Source: an uncultured Lacibacter sp.
GTDB taxonomy: Bacteria; Bacteroidota; Bacteroidia; Chitinophagales; Chitinophagaceae
Length of the DNA: 60,186 nt
Direction of reading: 5' to 3'
NCBI RefSeq assembly: GCF_946479605.1
Contig: NZ_CAMLGT010000002.1
Coordinates: 1 to 60,186, forward strand
This document shows, piece after piece, positions 24,790 through 32,334 of the stretch. A program made the translations under genes and the position numbers. The notes beneath the pieces are model-generated. The model saw only the letters and a program-made list of their open reading frames with translations. It was not told the origin of the DNA and made no database searches. The stretch's first letter is position 1. Every line of letters starts with the position of its first letter.

Positions 24790-25566
24790 ATGCCATCTAT
24801 CTTATTCGAAATAAGAAACGCCATCGCTTACATCACGTTGAACCGTCCGGATAAATTCAATTCCTTCAATCGTGAAATGGCGTTGTTGCTGCAAAATAAA
24901 CTCGACGAATGTGCATCGCTGCACGAAGTACGTTGTGTGTACATTACCGGTGCAGGCAAAGCTTTTTGTGCGGGACAGGATATTGGTGAATTAGTAGGTG
25001 AACACAAAATCGAACTGGCACAGATCTTATCCGAACACTATAACCCGATTGTTAAACGGATACGCAACCTGCCGAAGCCGGTTATTGCAGCTGTAAATGG
25101 TGTTGCGGCAGGAGCAGGTGCCAACATTGCGTTGTGTTGTGATATTGTTGTCGCTGCAGAATCAGCCTCTTTCATCCAGGCATTTTCAAAAATTGGTTTG
25201 ATACCCGACAGTGGTGGCACATTCACCTTACCACGATTGGTTGGCTGGCAAAAAGCAAGTGCATTAATGATGACGGGTGATAAAGTTTCAGCTGCAGAAG
25301 CAGAAAAGTTGGGTATGATCTATAAAATAATGCCCGACATCATTTTTGAAGAAGAGAGTAAAAAGATCGCACAAACATTGGCAACCATGCCTACCAAAGG
25401 TTTGGCCTACACAAAACATGTACTGAATTATTCATTCAATAATTCATGGGAAGAACAGTTGGAGGTGGAAGATCAGTTTCAACAAAAAGCTGCTGCAACA
25501 GAAGATTACCAGGAAGGCATTACAGCTTTTTTAGAAAAACGTTCACCAAGGTTCAATGGTAAATAA
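24790..25566 (+). CDS. paaG: PaaG-like enoyl-CoA hydratase/isomerase
   Basis: A 258-residue crotonase-fold enzyme. PaaG converts ring-1,2-epoxyphenylacetyl-CoA to the oxepin-CoA, the step after PaaABCE. Sequence points are ITLNRPDKFNSFNREMALLLQ, the oxyanion-hole strands GAGKAFCAGQDIGELVG and AAVNGVAAGAGANIALCCDIVVAAESASF, and KIGLIPDSGGTFTLPRLVGWQKASALMM. Length and motifs fit PaaG well, although generic enoyl-CoA hydratases look alike. It is separated from paaD by five unrelated genes; no paaZ, paaK, paaF or paaH appears in the window. Confidence 0.88.
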   Translation: MPSILFEIRNAIAYITLNRPDKFNSFNREMALLLQNKLDECASLHEVRCVYITGAGKAFCAGQDIGELVGEHKIELAQILSEHYNPIVKRIRNLPKPVIAAVNGVAAGAGANIALCCDIVVAAESASFIQAFSKIGLIPDSGGTFTLPRLVGWQKASALMMTGDKVSAAEAEKLGMIYKIMPDIIFEEESKKIAQTLATMPTKGLAYTKHVLNYSFNNSWEEQLEVEDQFQQKAAATEDYQEGITAFLEKRSPRFNGK

Positions 25567-25570
25567 AAAA

Positions 25571-25594
25571 GCCCGCCACAAGATTGCAACGGGC
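25571..25594 (-). terminator. Probable terminator of the T9SS protein gene (minus strand)
   Basis: On the minus strand, GCCCG...CGGGC is followed by TTTTTTA. The stem is only 5 bp plus weak pairs. No T tract follows on the plus strand. Confidence 0.5.
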
Positions 25595-25620
25595 CTGTCA
25601 TCAGGGGTAAGCAAGTAGTT

Positions 25621-27069
25621 CTAGTTTATTTTAATAAAGCGGAAGCTTTGTACATGATTCATTTCATCTTTCAACTGCAAAATATAAGTACCAGGTAAAA
25701 GCCTGTTCAAATCAAGGGTTAACTGCTGTTCTCCTTTTGTAAACCGTTGGTTAGTTGTATGAACAACCGACCCTGCTGCATTCAATACATTTACTTCAAC
25801 AAAAGATGATTGAAGAAGAGTAAAGCTGATCGTTGTTTTATCTTTCACCGGATTGGGATAAAGTGTTGCTGCAGCAAAAGCAGCCATGTTTACCCTTACG
25901 ATTTTTGAATATGCTGATTTACCATCAAGATCGGCTTGTTTAATCCTGTAGTAATAAGAATTGCTGCTGACACCATGGTGAACAAAATTATAAGCCGTGC
26001 TGCTGTTAGTGTTGCCGGTTGCATTCACTCTTCCCACTTCGGTAAAATCAACGCCATTCAATGATGCTTCTACTGTATAATGAGAACAATTTACTTCCGA
26101 AGTTGCAGACCAGCTTACAATATTATCCTCTCCTTTATTTTTTGCTGTAAGCTCAAGTTCACCTGCAGGTAAAATAGCCATGAGCATAGAAACAGCAAAG
26201 GGAGAAAAACTGGTGAAACCAGCACGTGAAACAGAATATGGGTTTGTGCCTGTTGCAATAATATTCAGTAATCCATAATCCCACGATAAAGGTGAAAAAT
26301 GTGCAAGCCTGCTGAAGATGCGGTTAAAGCCAGTCAATTCAAGCGAGCCAGGCCATTGTACAGTAAGTGTGGCATTTGAACCACCATTCACAGCTTCAGA
26401 AACCATCCAGGTTGCATTCACAGCATTTGAATTCATCACACTGCCACTGGTGCCGTTTGCATATACAGCGGGCAGCATGCGCACATGAAACACATCTGTT
26501 GTTGACAACAAAGAAAGGGAAACAGTTACAGGTGTGTAAGCACTCGCTAAACCTACAGGAAATAATTTTGAATCATTGCCTGCCACTTGCTGTTTCAAAA
26601 CACCTGTACCTGTAGCCATCACATATTTGTCAGTACCAGCACCTGTTATAGAAGCGCTGTTGGCAATCGTAAGATCGTAATTACTGATCGACAATTTTCC
26701 TGCAGACAAACTCAATGTATTGTTTATAGTAACTGCTGAAGAAAGTGTGGCTAACCCCGAAGCTTTATTGATGGTAAGTTTATACAACGGCGAATTACTT
26801 GTTGTTGAGAGATATTGCGTAACAATTCCATCCATTATCAGTTCGCCAGTACCAACCGGTGTTGCCGACTGGTTGTTGGTAAAGTTCTGCTTCATGTACA
26901 TCTTCCCGTTATTTGTCAGTGATGCCGAAGATGCATTGGTAAAGTTGCCGTTTGCAGAAAAAATATCTGTGTTACTGCCAATATATAAGGTACCGTTGTT
27001 GGTAACATCAACCTGGGCCTGTGTAACCAATACATAGAAAAACAGAAAAAAGCAGATTGTTTTCTTCAT
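25621..27069 (-). CDS. Secreted surface protein with T9SS type A sorting domain
   Basis: A 482-residue exported protein. ATG 27069 opens a signal peptide (MKKTICFFLFFYVLVTQAQ). The first half (about 20-290) is a repetitive beta-rich region, with TNNGTLYIGSNTDIFSANGNFTNASSASLTNNGKMY and LTINKASGLATLSSAVTINNTLSLSAGKLSISNYDL. A discoidin/FN3-like part (about 300-400) contains NCSHYTVEASLNGVDFTEVGRVNATG. The final 80 residues are a type A sorting domain (TLYPNPVKDKTTISFTLLQSS, GTYILQLKDE). The probable role is surface adhesion. It lies 24 bases after the gene at 27094-28629, so the two are likely co-transcribed. Confidence 0.85.
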   Translation of the reverse strand: MKKTICFFLFFYVLVTQAQVDVTNNGTLYIGSNTDIFSANGNFTNASSASLTNNGKMYMKQNFTNNQSATPVGTGELIMDGIVTQYLSTTSNSPLYKLTINKASGLATLSSAVTINNTLSLSAGKLSISNYDLTIANSASITGAGTDKYVMATGTGVLKQQVAGNDSKLFPVGLASAYTPVTVSLSLLSTTDVFHVRMLPAVYANGTSGSVMNSNAVNATWMVSEAVNGGSNATLTVQWPGSLELTGFNRIFSRLAHFSPLSWDYGLLNIIATGTNPYSVSRAGFTSFSPFAVSMLMAILPAGELELTAKNKGEDNIVSWSATSEVNCSHYTVEASLNGVDFTEVGRVNATGNTNSSTAYNFVHHGVSSNSYYYRIKQADLDGKSAYSKIVRVNMAAFAAATLYPNPVKDKTTISFTLLQSSFVEVNVLNAAGSVVHTTNQRFTKGEQQLTLDLNRLLPGTYILQLKDEMNHVQSFRFIKIN

Positions 27070-27093
27070 AAGATTTAAACGATTGATCACTGA

Positions 27094-28629
27094 TTATTTA
27101 ATGGTAAGGTTCATGGTTTCAACAGTCATGCTGCTGCCATCAGATGTATTCGCTGCCCATATTTCAATGTAATCGTTGGTTGAAAGCTGCACCGTACAAG
27201 TAATAGTAAGTGAGCCTTTATCTACCCCGGTTGATAAACGCATTGCCTGCTCCGATTCCGGAAGTTTTACCCCATTTTTATAAATATAAAACGAGAAATA
27301 CTTGTTGGCCGATTGTGATGTAACACTTACCGATGCAACAACAGAAAAACGACGGGTTTTAATACCATCATACACTAAACGATTGTTGGCTGATGAACTA
27401 ACCCTGAACAAACCAACACCGGTTGTGGTACCCAGCACTTTTGTTGGTGTGTTCACTCCCGAAAAAGTGGTTGCAACAGCAGCTGTAAGATAAACATTCC
27501 CTGTAGCCACATCATCCTTCTCTGTTGTAATACCCGGGCATTCCACTTCCCACTTGCCGGAGAATGTACCGTTTACTCTTGTTGCTGTCCCCATCATGGC
27601 TGTATTTTTAAATGTGGCAGCGTCCGTAATATTTACAATTCCGGATATATCCATTTCAATAGCTGAGTTAGCACTTACACCATGACTAAAACCACCCAGC
27701 TTTTCAATCATCGAAAAAGTGCCGACAAATTTTTCAAAGGTGTTATAGTTTGTGGAAAACCAAGCCATATTATCAAGCAGCAAATGGTTGATATCCTGGT
27801 AAGTAATACCATTGGTGTTTCCTGAAAAATTAATAACACTGCAAAACACAATGTACCCTCCTTTTATAAGACCTACATCTTTGCAATTTGCAATTACATT
27901 GTCACGCATGATCAGGTTTTCTGTTGCAGCAAGTTCAAGGTTAAAAAGTTTTGAACCGGTACTTATAGCAGCGAGTGTGAGTGTTTTAATGGTGCCGCCT
28001 TTTGTTCCGGTAAATAGTTCACCGCTGCCGGGAGTGTAAATCAATTTGTCATTATTTGCATCCTTGCCAATCAGGTAACAGCCATTCAGGTTGATCTTGC
28101 TTGCTATTGAAATGGTTCCGTTTATTTCATATGTAGTTCCTGCTGCCAAGGTAATAATACCAGATACAGGTGCAGGCAGATCGGAAAGCGATTGCACCAG
28201 CACAAAATTGTTTCTTGCTTTTACAATACCTGAATTTGTAACAGACCAGTTAGCCCCATCACTCACAACAGTAATAACAGATCTTGAAGTACTCAATAAT
28301 TGTACGCTGCTGCCATCAATGGTTTGTGATGAAGTTGTTGCTACAGTTAACACAGGCAATGGTGCTGTTGTGCTTGCATTTTTTATAGTGTATACACGGC
28401 CGGCACATGCGGCAGCATCGGGCAACGTAACAGTTGCTGCAGATGAGCCTGTAAACAACAGGTTGTTATCGGTTGATGCAGCTGTGGTAGATGAAGTAAA
28501 TGACCGGTAGTTTAATGCAAGCGACCCTCTTACATCAAGTGTAGAAGTAGGAGATGTGGTGCCAATACCTACCTGTGCCTGTAAAGCAAGCACATGTATG
28601 CACAGAAAAAAAACAAATAGCTTCTTCAT
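27094..28629 (-). CDS. Secreted beta-rich hypothetical protein
   Basis: A 511-residue exported protein without a recognised enzymatic domain. It has a signal peptide (MKKLFVFFLCIHVLALQAQ), then VGIGTTSPTSTLDVRGSLAL, a common start of Bacteroidota phage-tail-like surface proteins. The body (about 170-340) has repeated Gly/Asn/Ile beta strands consistent with a right-handed parallel beta helix (INGTISIASKINLNGCYLIGK, NLIMRDNVIANCKDVGLIKGG). The last 150 residues read as a beta-sandwich. It ends without a sorting tail, while the downstream partner has one. Role is unknown; pairing on the surface is inferred. Confidence 0.8.
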   Translation of the reverse strand: MKKLFVFFLCIHVLALQAQVGIGTTSPTSTLDVRGSLALNYRSFTSSTTAASTDNNLLFTGSSAATVTLPDAAACAGRVYTIKNASTTAPLPVLTVATTSSQTIDGSSVQLLSTSRSVITVVSDGANWSVTNSGIVKARNNFVLVQSLSDLPAPVSGIITLAAGTTYEINGTISIASKINLNGCYLIGKDANNDKLIYTPGSGELFTGTKGGTIKTLTLAAISTGSKLFNLELAATENLIMRDNVIANCKDVGLIKGGYIVFCSVINFSGNTNGITYQDINHLLLDNMAWFSTNYNTFEKFVGTFSMIEKLGGFSHGVSANSAIEMDISGIVNITDAATFKNTAMMGTATRVNGTFSGKWEVECPGITTEKDDVATGNVYLTAAVATTFSGVNTPTKVLGTTTGVGLFRVSSSANNRLVYDGIKTRRFSVVASVSVTSQSANKYFSFYIYKNGVKLPESEQAMRLSTGVDKGSLTITCTVQLSTNDYIEIWAANTSDGSSMTVETMNLTIK

Positions 28630-28894
28630 TGGATACGAGATTGGAATAATGATTAAAAAGAATACCTGATTCTTTAAGAGGTAAAAGTAATTTGCCTAAT
28701 CAGTTTCACTTATAGTACAAGCAGCTATTACACATTCAAATATGCACTACATGTTTTCACAAATTACTTAGTGATTATTAACTGTTTCTACTTATTTTTC
28801 CCCCCTGGGGATTTGTGAATTCCGTTGAAAAACAAAGGAATTTGCTGAATTTCGTTTGCCATTCAAAACATCATTTCTTATCATAACTTATTTT

Positions 28895-30061
28895 ATGCAA
28901 GACCTTTCGCAACATTTTCTTATCAGGAAAGATATTACCTATCTCAACTTTGGTTCATTTGGTGCCTGTGTAAAACCCGTTTTTGAACGTTACCAGCAAT
29001 ACCAACTTGAGCTGGAGCAGGAAGCAGTACAATTTATTACTGTAACAGGCCCTAAGTATCTTGAACAATCAAGAAAAGCATTGGGCACCTACATCAACTG
29101 CCATCAGGATGATGTTGTATTTGTTACCAATCCTTCTTACGCAGTAAATATTATTGCCAAGAGTTTAAAGCTCCAGGCTGGCGATGAAATCCTGACCACT
29201 AACCTTGAGTATGGGGCCTGCGACCGAACATGGAAATACTATTGTGAAAAATCAGGAGCAGTGTACAAACAACAACCTGTTCATTTACCACTAACAAGTA
29301 AAGAAGATTTTGTTGAGCAGTTTTTTAAAGGGCTTACAGCAAAAACAAAAATGGTTTTTCTCAGTCATCTTACCAGCAGTACCGGTTTACGTTTACCGGT
29401 TGAAGAAATTTGTGCAAAAGCAAAAGAACATGGCTTGCTCACTTTTGTGGATGGTGCGCATGCACCGGGCCAGGTGGAAGTTGATCTTCAAAAACTACAG
29501 GCAGATATTTATACCGGTGCCTGTCATAAATGGATGATGACAGCAAAAGGCAGCTCTTTCCTTTATGTAAAAAAAGAATTGCAACCACTGTTCGATCCTT
29601 TAATTGTAAGCTGGGGTTACAACGCTTTGTTTCCCTCACATTCACAATTTCTCGATTACCACCAGATGCAGGGCACCCGTGATTTTTCTGCTTTCTTAAC
29701 TATACCTGATGCTATTGCGTTTATGGAAAAATATGATTGGGTAAATGTAGCAGCACATTACCGCAAACTAACACAGGATAATGCCGATACGTTTTGTGAT
29801 CTGTTTCAAACAAAACCATTGGCTCCTGTTACTGATGAGTTTATCGGTCAATTATTGAGTGCCAAAATAAAAACAAGTGAGCCTGAGAAACTCCAGAAAC
29901 ATTTGTTCAACGACTACAAAATTGAGATACCGGTATCAAGACATGGCAACGATACTTATATCCGCTATTCATTGAATGCATTCAACACGCAGGCCGACCT
30001 TGATAAGCTGTTCCGTGCTATTACTTCCATTAAAAAAGAAACCAGTTTAATTGAATCTTAA
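28895..30061 (+). CDS. Class V aminotransferase-fold protein (isopenicillin-N epimerase/cysteine desulfurase-like)
   Basis: A 388-residue PLP enzyme. ATG 28895 gives MQDLSQHFLIRKDITYLNFGSFG; a TTG-initiated 13-residue extension is less likely. PLP motifs are FLSHLTSSTGLRLPVEEIC, FVDGAHAPGQVEVDL with the pyridine Asp, and GACHKWMMTAKGSSFLYVKKE with the Schiff-base Lys. It resembles isopenicillin-N epimerase-type members of class V. The exact substrate is unknown. The gene lies 10 bases before paaI and is probably in its operon; a direct pathway link to phenylacetate is not shown. Confidence 0.88.
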   Translation: MQDLSQHFLIRKDITYLNFGSFGACVKPVFERYQQYQLELEQEAVQFITVTGPKYLEQSRKALGTYINCHQDDVVFVTNPSYAVNIIAKSLKLQAGDEILTTNLEYGACDRTWKYYCEKSGAVYKQQPVHLPLTSKEDFVEQFFKGLTAKTKMVFLSHLTSSTGLRLPVEEICAKAKEHGLLTFVDGAHAPGQVEVDLQKLQADIYTGACHKWMMTAKGSSFLYVKKELQPLFDPLIVSWGYNALFPSHSQFLDYHQMQGTRDFSAFLTIPDAIAFMEKYDWVNVAAHYRKLTQDNADTFCDLFQTKPLAPVTDEFIGQLLSAKIKTSEPEKLQKHLFNDYKIEIPVSRHGNDTYIRYSLNAFNTQADLDKLFRAITSIKKETSLIES

Positions 30062-30071
30062 ATAAATAATT

Positions 30072-30482
30072 ATGCCGTCTCCAAAAGAAGTAGTAGAGCA
30101 CATGATGCTGCACGATCAGTTTAGTCAATGGCTGGGTATTGAAATTGTTGAAGTAAAAGAAGGTTATAGTAAAATTAAAATGACCGTTCGGGAAGAAATG
30201 CTCAACGGGTTTGGTATTGTACATGGCGGCATTGCCTTTTCATTGGGCGATAGTGCTTTTGCCTTTGCCTGTAATAACCGGAACAATTTGTCGGTTGCGC
30301 TTGATACATCCATCAACTTTATAAAGCCTGTTCATCCCGGTGATGTATTAACAGCTGAGGCAAAGGAACTTCACAACGGACGCTCAACAGGTTTGTACCA
30401 TATCGCCATTTATAATCAAAAAGATCATTTGGTGGCACAGTTTAAAGGAACCTGTTACAGAACCGGAAAAGCATTGGTATGA
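30072..30482 (+). CDS. paaI: Hydroxyphenylacetyl-CoA thioesterase PaaI
   Basis: A 136-residue hot-dog fold thioesterase that hydrolyses dead-end CoA thioesters in the phenylacetate pathway. Family features are QFSQWLGIEIVEVKEGYSKIKMTV, MLNGFGIVHGGIAFSLGDSAFAFACNN with the catalytic region HGG...D, and TSINFIKPVHPGDVLTAEAKEL. Its stop overlaps the paaY start by 4 bases. Pairing with paaY supports the assignment beyond a generic thioesterase. Confidence 0.92.
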   Translation: MPSPKEVVEHMMLHDQFSQWLGIEIVEVKEGYSKIKMTVREEMLNGFGIVHGGIAFSLGDSAFAFACNNRNNLSVALDTSINFIKPVHPGDVLTAEAKELHNGRSTGLYHIAIYNQKDHLVAQFKGTCYRTGKALV

Positions 30483-31075
30483 TCTACAAATTCAAACACT
30501 TCATTCCTGTTGTACACGAAACCTCATTTGTTCATCCGCAGGCTGCAGTAACGGGCAATGTAATTATTGGTAAGCATTGTTATATTGGTCCCGGTGCTGC
30601 ATTGCGTGGCGACTGGGGAGGCATTGTATTGGAAGACGGCTGCAATGTGCAGGAGAACTGTACCATACACATGTTTCCCGGTGTTACTGTTTTGTTGAAA
30701 GAGGGTGCACATATAGGTCATGGTGCAATCATACATGGAGCAACTATCGGTCGCAATAGTTTGATAGGTATGAACTGTGTGATCATGGATAATGTAATAA
30801 TAGGTGATGAGTGCATTATCGGTGCACTTAGTTTTGTAAAAGAAGGCGCTGCATTTGAAAACAGAAGCTTAATAGTAGGCAACCCGGCAAAAAAAATAAA
30901 GGAAGTAAGTGACGAAATGCTTGAGTGGAAAACAAAAGGAACGCAGCTGTATCAATTATTGCCACAGGAGATGCAAACGGAATGGGAAGCATGTGAACCC
31001 TTGCGTGAAGTACCTGCTATCAGACCTGCCCAGGAAAAATTATATGAGAACTGGAACAAATTGAAGGATAAATAA
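30479..31075 (+). CDS. paaY: Hexapeptide-repeat protein PaaY (gamma carbonic anhydrase fold)
   Basis: A 198-residue left-handed beta-helix protein. PaaY is a thioesterase-like hexapeptide enzyme of the phenylacetate genes with gamma-carbonic anhydrase resemblance. Repeats are AAVTGNVIIGKHCYIGPGAALRGDWGGIVLEDGCNVQENC, then HIGHGAIIHGATIGRNSLIGMNCVIMDNVIIGDECIIGA. Metal histidines appear in TIHMFPG and HIGHGAIIHG. It overlaps paaI and is followed by a bidirectional terminator. The length matches (about 197). Confidence 0.92.
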   Translation: MIYKFKHFIPVVHETSFVHPQAAVTGNVIIGKHCYIGPGAALRGDWGGIVLEDGCNVQENCTIHMFPGVTVLLKEGAHIGHGAIIHGATIGRNSLIGMNCVIMDNVIIGDECIIGALSFVKEGAAFENRSLIVGNPAKKIKEVSDEMLEWKTKGTQLYQLLPQEMQTEWEACEPLREVPAIRPAQEKLYENWNKLKDK

Positions 31076-31107
31076 AAAAGACCCTCCGGTATAAACGAAG
31101 GGCCTTT
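31076..31107. terminator. Bidirectional terminator between paaY and membrane protein pair
   Basis: AAAAGACCCTCCG and CGAAGGGCCTTTT are complementary with two wobble positions and a short loop, flanked by A and T runs on the respective strands. Confidence 0.7.
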
Positions 31108-31113
31108 TGCCTA

Positions 31114-31521
31114 TTAACTGCGGTCGTGTCTTTGTTCAGCATTTTTTACAATGTCGGCTATGCGGCTTCTTTCTTTTGCTATTCTTCTTCCACGAAAGAA
31201 GAGATAAAGATTAAAGAACAACATCAATCCTAAATAAATACTGAAGCCACCTATTTTATAACTCAATATCTCCAGCATTGTTTGTCCGTTAAGAATGGTA
31301 GTAGTGATCTCCATGATCACTAATGCAAAACCAAGGTTGAGCAAATAGAACCCTGTTTTAAACAACGTATTGGTGGATGTGGCTATTTCTTCTTTACCAT
31401 GAAAAATATCAAGCATAAATGAGCGGCTGTTTTTAAACAGCACATAGGCAACATACCAGGTAAGAAAAATAACTACTGGCAGATAAATGAGATAAGCTGC
31501 GAAGTTAAAAGACGTGTTCAT
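31114..31521 (-). CDS. Small membrane protein, paralogue of next gene
   Basis: A 135-residue protein with about four hydrophobic segments: AYLIYLPVVIFLTWYVAYVLF, TGFYLLNLGFALVIMEI, GGFSIYLGLMLFFNLYLFF and a short one between. It ends in a basic tail (RGRRIAKERSRIADIV). It is similar over its length to the neighbour at 31518-31886, sharing features such as YYLLNLGYA/FYLLNLGFA and a KNxRxxxLxxxxGxEE block. No known family is recognised. Overlap with the upstream gene is 4 bases, so they form a translationally coupled pair, a recent duplication. Integral membrane is clear; function is unknown. Confidence 0.8.
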   Translation of the reverse strand: MNTSFNFAAYLIYLPVVIFLTWYVAYVLFKNSRSFMLDIFHGKEEIATSTNTLFKTGFYLLNLGFALVIMEITTTILNGQTMLEILSYKIGGFSIYLGLMLFFNLYLFFRGRRIAKERSRIADIVKNAEQRHDRS

Positions 31522-31886
31522 GATCGTTTATTTTTTGTTATAAAGGAAGATTGTTTTTTCCGGCTGATGAAATAGATCACAGTCATATTCAGAAAGTGAA
31601 TAAGTGCAAGCGTAAGCATTATACGACCGGTCATTGTACAAATGCTGATAAACAAGTGAAGCCAGTTGTTGATGTGTTCCCACATGCTGATCATCATGGC
31701 AGCATAACCAAGGTTGAGCAAATAGTAACCTACAAGTAATAAGCGATTAATGAAATTGGTCAACTCCTCATCTCCACTCAGCAGATTCAGAATATATACC
31801 CTGCCGTTTTTATAAAACCGAAACCCTACATGTACTGTAACCAGGTAAGTAATAAAAAGGTAAATGATGTAGGCTAGGCTGTTCAT
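31518..31886 (-). CDS. Small membrane protein, paralogue of preceding gene
   Basis: A 122-residue integral membrane protein from ATG 31886. Segments: AYIIYLFITYLVTVHVGFRFY, LLLVGYYLLNLGYAAMMISMW, IMLTLALIHFLNMTVIYFI. It shares with its partner a block reading FYKNGRVYILNLLSGDEELTN, equivalent to FKNSRSFMLDIFHGKEEIATS in the other protein. The upstream ATG at 31913 adds nine residues and lies inside the -7 box (31911-31918), so the shorter form is favoured. A good promoter precedes it (TTG, 20 bases, TAGGTTTG). Function is unknown. Confidence 0.8.
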   Translation of the reverse strand: MNSLAYIIYLFITYLVTVHVGFRFYKNGRVYILNLLSGDEELTNFINRLLLVGYYLLNLGYAAMMISMWEHINNWLHLFISICTMTGRIMLTLALIHFLNMTVIYFISRKKQSSFITKNKRS

Positions 31887-31910
31887 AACCGAAATTGATC
31901 GATGATGAAA

Positions 31911-31941
31911 CAAACCTAAGCAACATTTTCCGAATTTTCAA
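31911..31941 (-). promoter_or_regulatory. Promoter of the paralogous membrane protein pair
   Basis: On the minus strand, TTG (31941-31939), 20 bases, then TAGGTTTG (31918-31911). It would start transcription around 31904 and supports ATG 31886. Confidence 0.6.
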
Positions 31942-31986
31942 TATTTTCTGAAAATTAATTCACCTCTCTTATTTTGGGTACGGTAC

Positions 31987-32012
31987 TGTAGTCGACAGAA
32001 TTGTCGATTACA
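31987..32012. promoter_or_regulatory. 26-bp near-palindrome (operator-like)
   Basis: TGTAGTCGACA and TGTCGATTACA form 11-bp inverted arms with one mismatch and a 4-base spacer. The site lies in the 448-bp divergent spacer (31887-32334), about 70 bases before the plus-strand promoter and about 45 bp above the minus-strand promoter. It is a candidate regulator binding site. Confidence 0.5.
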
Positions 32013-32079
32013 ACCTCACTTTGATAAAACAATTACGAATTAGGGAAAAAAATTAATTATAAAAAAAACATATATAAAA

Positions 32080-32110
32080 TTTGCATAATTGAAATAGCCG
32101 TATAACTTTG
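32080..32110 (+). promoter_or_regulatory. Consensus promoter of the large T9SS protein gene
   Basis: TTTG (32080-32083), 19 bases, then TAACTTTG (32103-32110), a full match to the Bacteroidota consensus. The ATG is at 32335, so the leader is about 218 nt. It shows only a weak hairpin (AAGCCGTTTTTT and AAACGGTT around 32168-32215) and no riboswitch I recognise. Confidence 0.7.
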
Positions 32111-32334
32111 TGCACTCATTAGGGGTTAACACCTATTCGACACCCAACCTATACATCATCCTTTGTTTAAGCCGTTTTTTACCGCAATCATTTGACTGCT
32201 TGCTTCAGCAAACGGTTCTGCATTGTTTTGTCCAAACTTCCTGTAGAAATTTCTGTTTTCTAATACCTCCTGTTTAGCCGCATCCTTCCGCCTATCCTAC
32301 TGCTGAACCTATCATTCACAATTAAAAAGAAAAC

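Noticed and set aside
32117..32334. Riboswitch in the 218-nt leader of the T9SS gene
   Set aside because: Only a weak hairpin is visible and no known riboswitch core was recognised.
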